Source: Archivesica marissinica (taxonomy: Eukaryota > Mollusca > Bivalvia > Venerida > Vesicomyidae). From it: a stretch of 64,000 nt of DNA. A model generated the notes under the pieces. That model saw only the letters and a list, made by a program, of their open reading frames with translations, was not told the origin of the DNA and made no database searches. Positions 63,301-64,000 of this stretch are shown one piece after another. Within the stretch, counting starts at the first letter, position 1; the number at the start of each line of letters is the position of its first letter. The stretch covers positions 45,471,645 to 45,535,644 of the forward strand of contig CM026403.1 of the NCBI GenBank assembly GCA_014843695.1. The letters run 5' to 3'. Position numbers and translations under genes: made by a program.

Positions 63301-63530
63301 ACAAGTTGGTTAGCACTTGTTTCACAATCGTTGTAAAATACATAAAGGTTGAATTTGTAACATGAACAACAGTAAGCCAGGATATTTGTATAATAAGTTG
63401 AGAATATTTTCAGTCTCTCCTTGAGAAGGATGTCCGTACACTGAAAGTGAAGACGCAGTCCCTGCAGGGTGACCTCGATAACAGTGAGGCCGTACAGAGA
63501 GACTTTGTGAAGCTGTCACAGTCGCTACAG
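7758..63530 (+). CDS. RABEP1: Rabaptin-5 (Rab GTPase-binding effector protein 1), 20 exons, C-terminus outside window
   Basis: Rabaptin-5 is a long coiled-coil dimer that binds Rab4 (N-terminal part), Rab5 (C-terminal part) and the exchange factor Rabex-5, and promotes early-endosome fusion and recycling (established for the human protein). Twenty exons total 2,640 nt = 880 codons with no stop; human rabaptin-5 is 862 residues. Phases after exons 1 to 20 are 1,1,1,2,0,0,0,1,1,1,0,1,0,0,0,0,0,1,0,0 and all connect. Most of the protein is heptad-like Glu/Lys/Gln/Leu sequence; residues about 425-530 (exon 12) are a Ser-rich, low-coil linker. The last exon(s), equivalent to the human end after KLSQTLQ, are missing because the window stops. 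Introns range from about 0.3 to 6.8 kb and are filled with tandem arrays and transposable elements. The human GGA/AP-1 ear motif FGPLV has no obvious equivalent here. Confidence 0.95.
8164..8235 (+). other. tRNA-like sequence (Thr AGT-like), decayed tRNA or SINE head
   Basis: Folds as a cloverleaf: D arm 'gctcagttggtagagc', anticodon stem TCTGA/TCGGA around loop CTAGTGT (anticodon position AGT), T arm 'gtgggttcgagttccac'. The acceptor stem closes only with several G-U pairs. Boxes A and B are intact. The weak acceptor and the setting argue for a tRNA-derived repeat rather than a working tRNA gene. Confidence 0.5.
8237..9590 (-). mobile_element. 5'-truncated non-LTR retrotransposon (LINE) with GATA-type tail
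   Basis: Minus-strand open frame 9583-8747 is a reverse transcriptase core of the jockey/CR1-like type: QHGFREKRSC, ILLDFSKAFDKV (motif A), SSGVPQGSVLGPLLF (motif B), FADDT (catalytic DD) and AKYLGVDI. The C-terminal part continues in another frame (8711-8400; LHSLNLRRLDQRRIDNRLSL), so there is a frameshift near 8760. The 5' half (endonuclease) is absent: the element stops at about 9590. The 3' end is GATAGATAGATAGA next to the tRNA-like sequence. Dead copy in RABEP1 intron 1. Confidence 0.88.
9829..9896 (+). mobile_element. piggyBac-like MITE, truncated end
   Basis: Carries 'gagccggctcatctggatct' through 'gtgttgaaaggg' and TTAA (9893-9896). One end only of the family seen complete at 10550 and 63691. 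Confidence 0.7.
10195..10300. repeat. Short AT-rich tandem repeat
   Basis: Repeats of 'cttatgtattcatacttgaa' with 'gttacata' in intron 1, ending about 60 nt before exon 2. Confidence 0.75.
10359..10496 (+). CDS. RABEP1: RABEP1 exon 2
   Basis: Acceptor 'tgtaatacag', donor GTTGGT (weak, +3 T). Encodes residues about 14-59: DELSVLKAKVEQ, then QKRARFRELFMQKE, matching human EFNQKRAKFKELYLAKE in the N-terminal Rab4-binding coiled coil. Ends in phase 1. Confidence 0.93.
10550..10782. mobile_element. piggyBac-like MITE with central palindrome, complete
   Basis: Flanked by TTAA on both sides (10546-10549, 10783-10786). Inverted termini CCCTTTCAACACCA and (other end, reverse complement) CCCATTCAACACCA. 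The interior holds an imperfect palindrome centred on 'ggctcgtgacgagcc' (about 10603-10617). TTAA duplication plus CCC termini is the piggyBac pattern. No transposase. Confidence 0.8.
10895..11205. mobile_element. MITE family with AGGGATCATTCTAGA terminus, copy 1
   Basis: Left end AGGGATCATTCTAGA, right end CTAGAATGAACCCT as its inverted repeat; interior 'gggcgatgtgggcgaaa' and 'tcgccctagggaccctgact'. No clear duplication at this copy. Same family as 14588-14894. A small plus-strand open frame over it is not a gene. Confidence 0.75.
11206..12348. other. Intron 2, mostly unremarkable
   Basis: Contains a short SINE-type remnant at 11219-11280 ('gtgccgttaaaccaaatact') and otherwise AT-rich sequence without a recognised feature. 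Confidence 0.45.
12349..12531 (+). CDS. RABEP1: RABEP1 exon 3
   Basis: Acceptor 'atactttcag', donor GTGAGT. Residues about 60-120, with ELEGIKTAVAMSEANKEE corresponding to human EMENIKAIATVSENTKQE. Its last 25 nt plus the donor are the seed of the tandem array that follows at once, so the true donor has to be told from about 15 copies downstream. The first one is chosen because exon 4 joins it in phase. Confidence 0.93.
12532..13097. repeat. Tandem array of exon 3's 3' end plus donor (35-bp unit)
   Basis: About 16 copies of a unit made of 'gatacaatgcaggcattgtt' and 'gagag|gtgagtgata'. This is the last 25 nt of exon 3 plus its first intronic bases. Most copies keep AG|GTGAGT intact; several have small deletions or GAGGAG insertions. 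Confidence 0.95.
13098..13854. other. Intron 3 stretch without recognised features
   Basis: AT-rich. An apparent 67-codon plus-strand frame at 13639-13842 has no family resemblance. Confidence 0.4.
13862..14152 (-). mobile_element. SINE family B, full length
   Basis: Flanked by ATTTCAT (13855-13861 and 14153-14159). Same layout as 2625-2918: tail 'gtgtgttttacatttattta', tRNA head at the right with B box GGTTCGATCCC (reverse complement). Confidence 0.85.
14588..14894. mobile_element. MITE family with AGGGATCATTCTAGA terminus, copy 2
   Basis: 307 bp flanked by TTATCAC (14581-14587 and 14895-14901). Terminal inverted repeats of about 14 bp. Over 90% alike by eye to 10895-11205. The 7-bp duplication next to AGGG matches the element at 1228-2034, suggesting a hAT-like transposase source. 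Confidence 0.8.
15240..15590. repeat. Tandem repeat 'caatatgaccacactaatatt' type
   Basis: About 16-18 copies alternating between a 21-bp form and a form with extra 'caaatatt'. AT-rich, intron 3. Confidence 0.95.
15698..16172 (+). mobile_element. SINE family C, split by a SINE family B insertion
   Basis: Left part 15698-15792 ('tgtgaggaagctatctaata', 'tgtggttctacctgcgtcc'); right part from 16084 ('cccagggtcttcctgcatca', 'gctacattaaacaccaag'). A second, uninterrupted copy lies at about 23622-23770. This sequence type is common in molluscan genomes. Confidence 0.7.
15793..16083 (+). mobile_element. SINE family B, full length, nested in SINE C
   Basis: Flanked by the 12-bp duplication ACCCAGGGTCTT (15781-15792 and 16084-16095). 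Head 'gtagtacagtggtaacacgc', anticodon-like loop CTGGTAA (GGT position), B box GGTTCGATCCC, tail 'gataaataaacgtaaaacac'. The best-preserved reference copy in the window. Confidence 0.92.
16142..16605. repeat. Tandem repeat grown from the SINE C tail (107-118 bp unit)
   Basis: Four copies starting 'gcagttggtgctacgttaaa' and containing 'aatgatagcatagcattt' and 'ctactggtgtgcacaaggg'. The first copy is the 3' end of SINE C. The open frame at 16242-16769 is a by-product. Confidence 0.85.
16870..17435. repeat. Degenerate short tandem repeat 'gcatagcaacttag'
   Basis: About 30 imperfect copies of a 17-20 bp unit with the core 'catagcaact', progressively degenerate to the right. Confidence 0.9.
17500..18450. 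repeat. Tandem repeat 'gtgatagagagataaacc', 23-bp unit
   Basis: About 20 regular copies (17600-18030), then a degenerate tail of 'gatagagaactcaactattt' variants to 18450. Exon 4 starts about 200 nt later. Confidence 0.9.
18645..18786 (+). CDS. RABEP1: RABEP1 exon 4
   Basis: Acceptor 'tctgttccag', donor GTAATA, phase 2 at the end. Residues about 121-167: QYETERAKLQELNENYEEEI, then QSIRSRLSQERQLEKG, matching human REIADLRRRLSEGQEEENLE. The 3' end of the exon with its donor is repeated many times in intron 4. Confidence 0.92.
18787..21060. repeat. Tandem array of exon 4's 3' end plus donor, with nested short repeats
   Basis: More than 20 copies of a roughly 67-92 bp unit holding 'acaggggagacaactagaga', 'aagg|gtaatatactggtc' and 'tgtcagtcaatacgtagtag'. 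Exon 4 ends with the same sequence (18744-18786) and the same donor. At about 19080-19560 a sub-unit of about 19 bp, 'ttaatatactggtctgtca', has expanded on its own into about 24 copies, giving long open frames on both strands. Confidence 0.95.
21661..21763 (+). CDS. RABEP1: RABEP1 exon 5
   Basis: Acceptor 'ttattttcag', donor GTAATT. One base completes the split Gly codon, then KGFLSSVADIVTRG and EAENLEESMRK (human EEENLENEMKK). Ends in phase 0 at about residue 202. Confidence 0.92.
22020..22120. repeat. Short repeat 'ttgcaatacaacctaa'
   Basis: About five copies; the flanking 'tgtcagttttacacctaattt' recurs inverted at about 22130-22165, so the block can fold as a hairpin. The rest of introns 4 (from 21061) and 5 shows no recognised element. 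Confidence 0.6.
22459..22584 (+). CDS. RABEP1: RABEP1 exon 6
   Basis: 42 codons, phase 0 to 0, acceptor 'gtattattcag', donor GTAACC. Contains AEILKSVVMPLEKEIESLK, almost identical to human AEKLRSVVMPMEKEIAALK. Residues about 203-244, coiled coil. A minus-strand His-rich open frame over this exon and the following GAT-rich tract is a shadow. Confidence 0.95.
22610..22830. repeat. GAT/GAG-rich simple repeat
   Basis: Runs of (ATG)n with a duplicated block 'atggttaggttgattatgat'. Gives poly-Met/Arg and poly-His shadow frames. Confidence 0.95.
22970..23074 (+). CDS. RABEP1: RABEP1 exon 7 (short form; in-frame 72-bp repeats follow)
   Basis: Acceptor 'ctgtccatag', 35 codons, phase 0, donor GTAAAT. 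Encodes LQEGQVSNALPDELSSP, then KTTSLPSLEDIKDPEEK. The frame stays open across the donor through three further 72-bp copies (to 23290), each ending in EEK or VEK followed by GTAA. The donor used could therefore be 23075, 23147, 23219 or 23291 without a frame change. Human rabaptin-5 has only a short linker here, so the short form is the default call. Confidence 0.75.
23075..23340 (+). repeat. In-frame 72-bp tandem copies of exon 7's 3' end plus donor
   Basis: Three full further copies and a partial fourth of the unit 23003-23074. Each encodes 24 residues such as LPSLEDIKDPEEK plus VNMPCPTKST. Donor-like GTAA occurs at 23075, 23147, 23219 and 23291, always in phase 0. May be intron or alternative coding sequence. 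Confidence 0.9.
23622..23770 (+). mobile_element. SINE family C copy
   Basis: 'gaggaaactatccagctggc', 'ttctactggggtgcctgtcc', 'gcacccagggtcttgttcca'. Ends about 70 nt before exon 8. No clean duplication found. Confidence 0.65.
23838..23973 (+). CDS. RABEP1: RABEP1 exon 8
   Basis: Acceptor 'attctaaacag', donor GTATGA, phase 0 to 1. KYLKAEKASRTDLEMFVAV matches human HYLEAEKSCRTDLEMYVAV, one of the best-conserved stretches. Residues about 280-324. Diverged copies of its 3' half recur downstream. Confidence 0.95.
23974..24249. repeat. Tandem copies of exon 8's 3' half plus donor (95-bp unit), left part
   Basis: Donors at 23974, 24069 and 24164 are 95 bp apart. The copies hold 'tgtttgtagccgtgatcaac' and 'aacttgaaggaag|gtatga', matching exon 8 'tgtttgtagctgtgatcaat' and 'gaactgaaggaag|gtatga'. 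The fourth copy is cut at 24249 by a LINE insertion. Confidence 0.92.
24250..25693 (-). mobile_element. 5'-truncated LINE with GTCT-repeat tail, inserted in the exon-8 array
   Basis: Flanked by TTAACT (24244-24249 and 25694-25699). On the minus strand it starts near 25693 and encodes a typical LINE C-terminal zinc-knuckle region (KKLAPEESITLFKYRSANNK, LPVEVGRYDG, KCKLCNFDQIGTES; 25599-25402). A frameshift follows before the last conserved part. It ends 'gtgaaataaaagaatctg' plus (TGTC)n. A 21-bp repeat (24960-25155, 'tatatgtataacatatgtg') has grown inside it. Dead copy. Confidence 0.8.
25694..25862. repeat. Exon 8-derived 95-bp copies, right part
   Basis: Continues the array interrupted at 24249: donors at 25709 and 25804 are again 95 bp apart, then a diverged copy ('gctatgatcgacatacacag', 'aaatgtcct') ends at 25862 in a T-run. 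Confidence 0.88.
25906..26793. mobile_element. 888-bp inverted-repeat DNA element nested in a SINE
   Basis: Terminal inverted repeats of about 25 bp (CCGTATTTAGCTATGTATAG at the left, CCGTATTTAGCTGTGTATAG as reverse complement at the right), with TA on both sides. The interior includes a piece of SINE D (about 26068-26125) and a short 'caacacgttctcaaacatct' repeat. No recognisable transposase; the minus-strand frame 26538-26314 shows no known motif. TA flanks fit Tc1/mariner/pogo-type elements. Confidence 0.7.
26796..27020 (-). mobile_element. SINE family E, split by the inverted-repeat element
   Basis: Right part: 'gcgaagcaagttttaacaac', 'tgtgggaggaaaccggagta', 'gaggatcgaacccgggtcgc'. The left end ('taaactttatttattat', 25886-25903) lies on the other side of the 888-bp element. 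Confidence 0.7.
27325..27483 (+). CDS. RABEP1: RABEP1 exon 9
   Basis: Acceptor 'ttgtgtttcag', donor GTACTA, phase 1 to 1. HNQLKETWTMANDQFLES, then MMMDMRRMENLLSAEQQ; human has HNQLKHTWQKANDQFLES and RDMQRMEIVLTSEQ. Residues about 325-377. Confidence 0.96.
27942..28168 (-). mobile_element. SINE family D copy with clear tRNA head
   Basis: Tail side 'atttattttagtttgattgt', body 'gaatccatcgccatgaggga', and at the right a minus-strand tRNA-like head 'gcctccgtggtataatggat' with B box GAGTTTGAACC. Confidence 0.75.
28266..28500. repeat. Tandem repeat, about 31-bp unit
   Basis: About seven copies of 'tactttaggtttgaacattt' plus 'cagcatgatac' in intron 9. Confidence 0.92.
28530..30870. repeat. Large 16-bp minisatellite 'cagtatggccgtcgtt'
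   Basis: About 140 copies with variants at three positions (gacc/gctg/ggca, gtca/gtcg) and occasional 4-bp 'cagt' duplications. It ends about 45 nt before exon 10. 16 is not a multiple of 3, yet many frames stay open because the unit has no stop in any plus frame; these are not genes. Confidence 0.97.
30914..31021 (+). CDS. RABEP1: RABEP1 exon 10
   Basis: Acceptor 'tgtgtttatag', donor GTATGT, phase 1 to 1. Highly charged EQQKKDLEREAVQRKVKELE, continuing EELRQKQEKDQLLLKSI; coiled-coil extension corresponding to the human VEELKKKDQED region. The exon starts about 45 nt after the large 16-bp array ends. An overlapping +2-frame open frame is a shadow. Confidence 0.88.
31110..31222 (+). mobile_element. 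SINE family A fragment
   Basis: 'cttgttcgagctccgctcag', 'atgaaaaagttggccgtttc', 'gaggttgctgcaccaagtac'. Starts within the B box; 3' end lost. Confidence 0.7.
31573..31810 (-). mobile_element. SINE family E copy
   Basis: 'aactttatttattgtgcagc', 'gtatgggaggaaatcggagt', 'agcgtactaaccactgcgat'. Minus-oriented tRNA head at the right. Confidence 0.75.
32025..32225. repeat. Two short tandem repeats
   Basis: A 9-bp 'cactggtca' run (32030-32069) and 'gtgtcacatgcaga' copies (32158-32222), flanking a molluscan-type 'ttggtgaccaaaacgttcag' stretch. Confidence 0.85.
32399..32430 (+). CDS. RABEP1: RABEP1 exon 11 (32-nt micro-exon)
   Basis: Acceptor 'atgattacag', donor GTGAGT; encodes EAVKQIEETTK. Exon 10 ends in phase 1 and exon 12 must start in phase 0, so a 3n+2 exon such as this is required between them. 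Skipping it would shift the frame. Not recognisable by sequence alone because it is so short. Confidence 0.75.
32441..32692 (-). mobile_element. SINE family E copy just after exon 11
   Basis: 'aaactttatttattttccat', 'tgtgggaggaaaccggagta', 'ggtccgaggatcgaaccagg', 'ctaaccactgcgctaatccg'. It begins about 10 nt past the exon 11 donor. Confidence 0.8.
33344..33650 (+). CDS. RABEP1: RABEP1 exon 12 (Ser-rich linker)
   Basis: Largest exon (307 nt). Acceptor 'caattttcag', donor GTAAGT, phase 0 to 1. Starts KLKKKEARLADKLLPDK, continues as a Ser/Asp-rich low-coil linker (SINSVGSDNSLTFDDSLSEL), and ends LTEAQARAIT, matching human LTKDQERAIK. Residues about 425-526. The human linker carries the GGA-binding FGPLV motif and phosphorylation sites. 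Here the linker is present, but no G-P/D/E-L type motif is clear. Confidence 0.93.
33830..34085. repeat. Tandem repeat, about 43-bp unit
   Basis: About six copies of 'gatgatgaacatattatttc' plus 'ccgtttctgcgttatatcg' in intron 12. Confidence 0.92.
34275..34433. mobile_element. piggyBac-like MITE, one end missing
   Basis: Starts inside the family's central palindrome ('gccgtctcatcaggatctgc') and runs to GGTGTTGAATGGG followed by TTAA (34434-34437). Confidence 0.75.
34560..40062. repeat. 5.5-kb array of 'taaccatactctata' units
   Basis: Left part (34560-35935) is mostly a 14-bp unit 'ctctatataaccata' with 'cttgtctctatataacc' breaks. Right part (35936-40062) is a 27-bp unit 'taaccacactctatacccat' plus 'ctctatg', with 14-bp units mixed in. 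It gives many long frames on both strands (up to 626 codons) that only reflect the unit lengths. Intron 12. Confidence 0.97.
40422..40546 (+). CDS. RABEP1: RABEP1 exon 13
   Basis: Acceptor 'atttgtttgtag', donor GTTAGT, phase 1 to 0. DPTPENEARKNLLATAKS, then GKRLVSDKEWKLMQEE, matching human MTPEQEETASLLSS and GYRLVSETEWNLLQKE. It sits in a 350-nt island between two arrays of more than 5 kb each. Confidence 0.95.
40600..46015. repeat. 5.4-kb array of 24/36-bp units 'caggaggtagatgatgttct'
   Basis: Two unit types, 24 bp ('gttctgtaccagggggtaga' plus 'tgat') and 36 bp (the same with an extra 'atcaatatatcc' 12-mer). Blocks of units are repeated at higher order (for example 41400-41800 and 42910-43320). 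The right part (45420-45990) uses a longer unit with 'gatctgtatatgaacatatc'. Both lengths are multiples of three, hence open frames of nearly 400 codons; not genes. Intron 13. Confidence 0.97.
46288..46509 (+). CDS. RABEP1: RABEP1 exon 14
   Basis: Acceptor 'ttatgtttcag', 74 codons, phase 0. GRPCDMCNNYEAQLQGVQDE matches human GRRCDMCSNYEKQLQGIQ, the strongest signature of the family; the two Cys are kept. The rest is coiled coil to residue 642, in the region that binds Rabex-5 in the human protein. The donor GTCTGT is weak (no A at +3/+4, +5 G kept). Confidence 0.95.
46510..47139. other. Start of intron 14 without recognised element
   Basis: A poly-C run near 46532 and two loosely similar blocks ('gatcagt', 'gggtcttttacag') at 46540-46600 and 46670-46740; nothing else supported. 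Confidence 0.4.
47140..47580. repeat. Degenerate molluscan-type dispersed repeat (about 105-110 bp periodicity)
   Basis: Three or four diverged units with 'ccattgctcaaaggtcaagg', 'tcacacttggaggtcaaaag' and 'aaataacttcacacatattc'. This sequence type is widespread in bivalve genomes in my knowledge; its class is not clear to me. Confidence 0.55.
47640..48050. repeat. 27-bp tandem repeat
   Basis: About 15 copies of 'ccccaatcagttatttagtc' plus 'atcctat/atccaat'. Confidence 0.95.
48174..48409 (-). mobile_element. SINE family D, full length
   Basis: 236 bp flanked by the 15-bp duplication TGTTTGTGTACAATT (48159-48173 and 48410-48424). It ends about 65 nt before exon 15, in the acceptor region of intron 14. 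Confidence 0.9.
48477..48575 (+). CDS. RABEP1: RABEP1 exon 15
   Basis: Acceptor 'cctttaatag', donor GTAAGT, 33 codons, phase 0: LGSLVNKVQECEKYITELRQ, then QHNSAQVELQDGL. Residues about 643-675, coiled coil. A full-length SINE is inserted only 26 nt beyond the donor. Confidence 0.88.
48602..48868 (+). mobile_element. SINE family A, full length
   Basis: 267 bp flanked by ATGATGTTTACT (48590-48601 and 48869-48880). tRNA head 'cctccgtggtcgagtggtta' with a long variable region and B box GGTTCGAGCCC. Body 'aaaaagttggcagtttctta', tail 'gtaaaacccgaaatataata'. Inserted 26 nt after the exon 15 donor, same strand as the gene. Confidence 0.92.
49162..49381 (-). mobile_element. SINE family D, full length
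   Basis: 220 bp flanked by ACCAGTTACTTA (49150-49161 and 49382-49393). Very similar to 48174-48409, which lies only 0.8 kb away. Confidence 0.9.
49960..50800. repeat. 71-bp tandem repeat, interrupted by a SINE
   Basis: About eight copies built on 'gcagacttgccaacaactat', 'atatactggatgagctacct' and 'gtgtcagatagtgttcat'. A SINE A copy sits inside the array at 50359-50630. Confidence 0.92.
50359..50630 (-). mobile_element. SINE family A, full length, inside the 71-bp array
   Basis: 272 bp in reverse orientation, flanked by the 17-bp duplication GACTTGCCAACAACTAT (50342-50358 and 50631-50647). The tRNA head is at the right. Confidence 0.9.
50840..51418 (-). mobile_element. SINE family E whose tRNA head is tandemly multiplied
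   Basis: Left part is an ordinary family E body ('tttttaacaacttatattaa', 'taaccggagaaaatgcac'). From about 50950 the head region, 'ctaaccactgtaccatatga' through 'gaaccgaacccgggttgcatt', is repeated about seven times with a period near 70 bp. Each copy keeps the B-box-like GGTTCGGTCC (minus strand) and the A-box-like TGGTTAGTATG. Confidence 0.85.
51573..51611 (+). CDS. RABEP1: RABEP1 exon 16 (39-nt micro-exon)
   Basis: Acceptor 'attcttacag', donor GTATGT, 13 codons: KRLSSERTEVQKE. Phase 0 on both sides, so it could be skipped without frame loss. Position fits the human stretch AVLMQSREQVSEE just before LVRLQ. Confidence 0.75.
51848..53240. repeat. 41-bp tandem repeat, about 34 copies
   Basis: Unit 'gaacgagattcccgatgcct' plus 'tatgggaaggtagccagcttt'. 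A block of roughly 370 bp is duplicated (near 52400-52720 and 52770-53090). Intron 16. Confidence 0.95.
53334..53525 (-). mobile_element. SINE family D, head-truncated
   Basis: 'tggcgaaacaagttactaca', 'ggatggaatccattgccacg', 'gcacaatcgtaacggctaca'. It ends about 30 nt before the exon 17 acceptor. Confidence 0.75.
53558..53659 (+). CDS. RABEP1: RABEP1 exon 17
   Basis: Acceptor 'tatattttag', donor GTAAGC, 34 codons, phase 0. LVRLQEENDSVQGKHSKYAE is nearly identical to human LVRLQKDNDSLQGKHSLHV, followed by INLPNNLD (human FILPDTTE). Residues about 689-722. Confidence 0.96.
53700..54615. repeat. 52-bp tandem repeat, about 17 copies
   Basis: Very homogeneous unit: 'gtacaacaataaatacatcg', 'gataatacatcgtggaacaa', 'tcacacacaact'. 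The last three copies are a shorter variant with 'tatactggatgtaaatac'. Begins 40 nt after exon 17. Confidence 0.96.
54635..54855. repeat. Three copies of a roughly 70-bp repeat
   Basis: 'gactcaaaaggattagaatg', 'aaagaaaacttatatagttt', 'gtctccctataagtaatt'. A single related copy is at 49685-49745 in intron 15. Confidence 0.85.
55682..55832 (+). mobile_element. SINE family A, 5'-truncated
   Basis: Starts at 'aaaaagttggcagtttctta' without the tRNA head and runs to 'cataaaacccgaaatataaa'. Flanking intron 17 sequence (54856-55681 and 55833-56557) shows no other recognised element. Confidence 0.8.
56558..56747 (+). CDS. RABEP1: RABEP1 exon 18
   Basis: Acceptor 'taatctgtag', donor GTGAGA, phase 0 to 1. 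LLLKYREEIIQAKVAKEHME, then MMFLKDQMLSEQQEK, matching human LVLKYREDIINVRTAADHVE and ILFLKEQIQAEQ. Residues about 723-785, C-terminal coiled coil. Confidence 0.96.
57147..57313 (+). CDS. RABEP1: RABEP1 exon 19
   Basis: Acceptor 'ttattacag', donor GTAAGT, phase 1 to 0. AIHDSIRSELERESSVRADA, then SKQLIGGLQKQLEEQFNDR, equivalent to human LKAELERIKVEK and ISLEEQLKKE. Two different segments of this exon have seeded two different tandem arrays in intron 19. Confidence 0.92.
57314..61977. repeat. 59-bp tandem array derived from exon 19 with donor, about 79 copies
   Basis: Unit 'gtaagtcctaccctatacat', 'agaaatggaacaacctttgt', 'ggactgagcaaatgacagg'. It joins a diverged piece of exon 19 (57218-57247, 24 of 30 identical) to the exon's last bases and donor (ATGACAGG|GTAAGT). 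About half the copies have GTAAAT instead. It starts exactly at the exon 19 donor. Confidence 0.96.
61978..63145. repeat. 30-bp tandem array derived from the middle of exon 19
   Basis: About 31 copies of 'agaaatccaagctgctgata' plus 'gatgaaatgt' (62190-63145), preceded by decayed longer copies (62060-62190) such as 'aagcagctgattggtgtatt'. Exon 19 reads 'aaatccaagcagctgattgg' at 57255-57274. 30 bp is a multiple of three, hence long minus-strand frames that are not genes. Confidence 0.93.
63414..63530 (+). CDS. RABEP1: RABEP1 exon 20
   Basis: Acceptor 'atattttcag', donor GTAACA, 39 codons, phase 0. Ends SEAVQRDFVKLSQSLQ; human has SEQVQRDFVKLSQTLQ at the start of the C-terminal Rab5-binding segment. 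Residues about 842-880. One or more further exons must follow beyond the window. Confidence 0.96.
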
Positions 63531-63690
63531 GTAACATTTATTCTGCTGATGTGTATTATTTTTTTGTTATGATTGGATATAAATGCAGGTGTGGATCATC
63601 TGGATTGAAGGATGTGGGACGCCCGCCAATTATCTAATAACAACTACATGTTGCTGTGTATCATAATTCGGGCAGTCGGATATTATTTAA

Positions 63691-63925
63691 CCCATTCAAC
63701 ACCAAGTAACTCGCATGGACTGGTCCATGATATTCATAAACCAATAAATGAATCAGAAAATCACATTTGGACAAGTTCATTTATCAAAATGGGTAAATTA
63801 TTTTTTAAAAATTGTAATATTACTGGCAAAAAGTGCAGATCCTGATGAGACGGCTCGTCACGAGCCGGCTCATCTGGATCTACACTTTTTGTAAGCCTAT
63901 TTAGAGGTCTGCGGTGTTGAAAGGG
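63691..63925. mobile_element. piggyBac-like MITE, complete, inverted relative to 10550
   Basis: Flanked by TTAA (63687-63690 and 63926-63929). Termini CCCATTCAACACCA and (reverse complement) CCCTTTCAACACCG. The central palindrome 'ggctcgtcacgagcc' is perfect over 15 bp apart from the centre base. Confidence 0.85.
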
Positions 63926-64000
63926 TTAATATTGGCTTTAGTGCAACACGGATGCCGACAGACGTGAAGTTTTCACAATTATAATTAGTTTACTAGCACT

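Overview
This is animal nuclear DNA, most likely from a mollusc and probably a bivalve. It is AT-rich, the two genes have short exons and long introns with GT-AG boundaries, and the interspersed repeats (tRNA-headed SINEs ending in 'gtaaaacccgaaatat' or 'gctacgttaaacaccaa', and degenerate 'aaggtcaaggtcacac' blocks) are of kinds I associate with molluscan genomes. The species cannot be named from the window.

Two genes lie head to head. On the minus strand at the left edge are the first two coding exons of SKA2, a kinetochore Ska-complex subunit (exon 1 at 2514-2546, exon 2 at 322-402). On the plus strand, from 7758 to beyond the window, is a rabaptin-5 gene (RABEP1, Rab4/Rab5 effector). I reconstructed 20 exons (2,640 nt, 880 codons). 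Every splice phase connects, and landmarks are recognisable from N- to near C-terminus (QKRARFRELF, VVMPLEKEI, KASRTDLEMFVAV, NDQFLES, RLVSDKEW, CDMCNNYE, LVRLQEENDSVQGKHS, LLKYREEII, VQRDFVKLSQ). Only the last roughly 35 residues, part of the Rab5-binding end, should lie outside.

The rest is repeats. Tandem arrays make up roughly 29 kb, about half of the gene. The main ones are at 18.8-21.1 kb, 28.5-30.9 kb, 34.6-40.1 kb, 40.6-46.0 kb, 51.8-53.2 kb, 53.7-54.6 kb, 57.3-62.0 kb and 62.2-63.1 kb. They create long open frames on both strands that are not genes. Dispersed elements include two truncated LINEs, at least six SINE families (several copies with clean target-site duplications), piggyBac-like and hAT-like MITEs, and an 888-bp inverted-repeat element nested in a SINE.

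The most notable observation is that arrays after exons 3, 4, 7, 8 and 19 (two separate arrays after exon 19) are built from the neighbouring exon's own sequence. Most units carry the exon's 3' end together with its 5' splice site, so an intron can hold tens of extra donor-like sites. All of these arrays lie on the donor side of their exon. After exon 7 the unit is 72 bp and open in phase, so alternative donor choice would add 24-residue blocks to the protein. A second oddity is a SINE whose tRNA-derived promoter head has itself been tandemly multiplied (about 50.99-51.41 kb).
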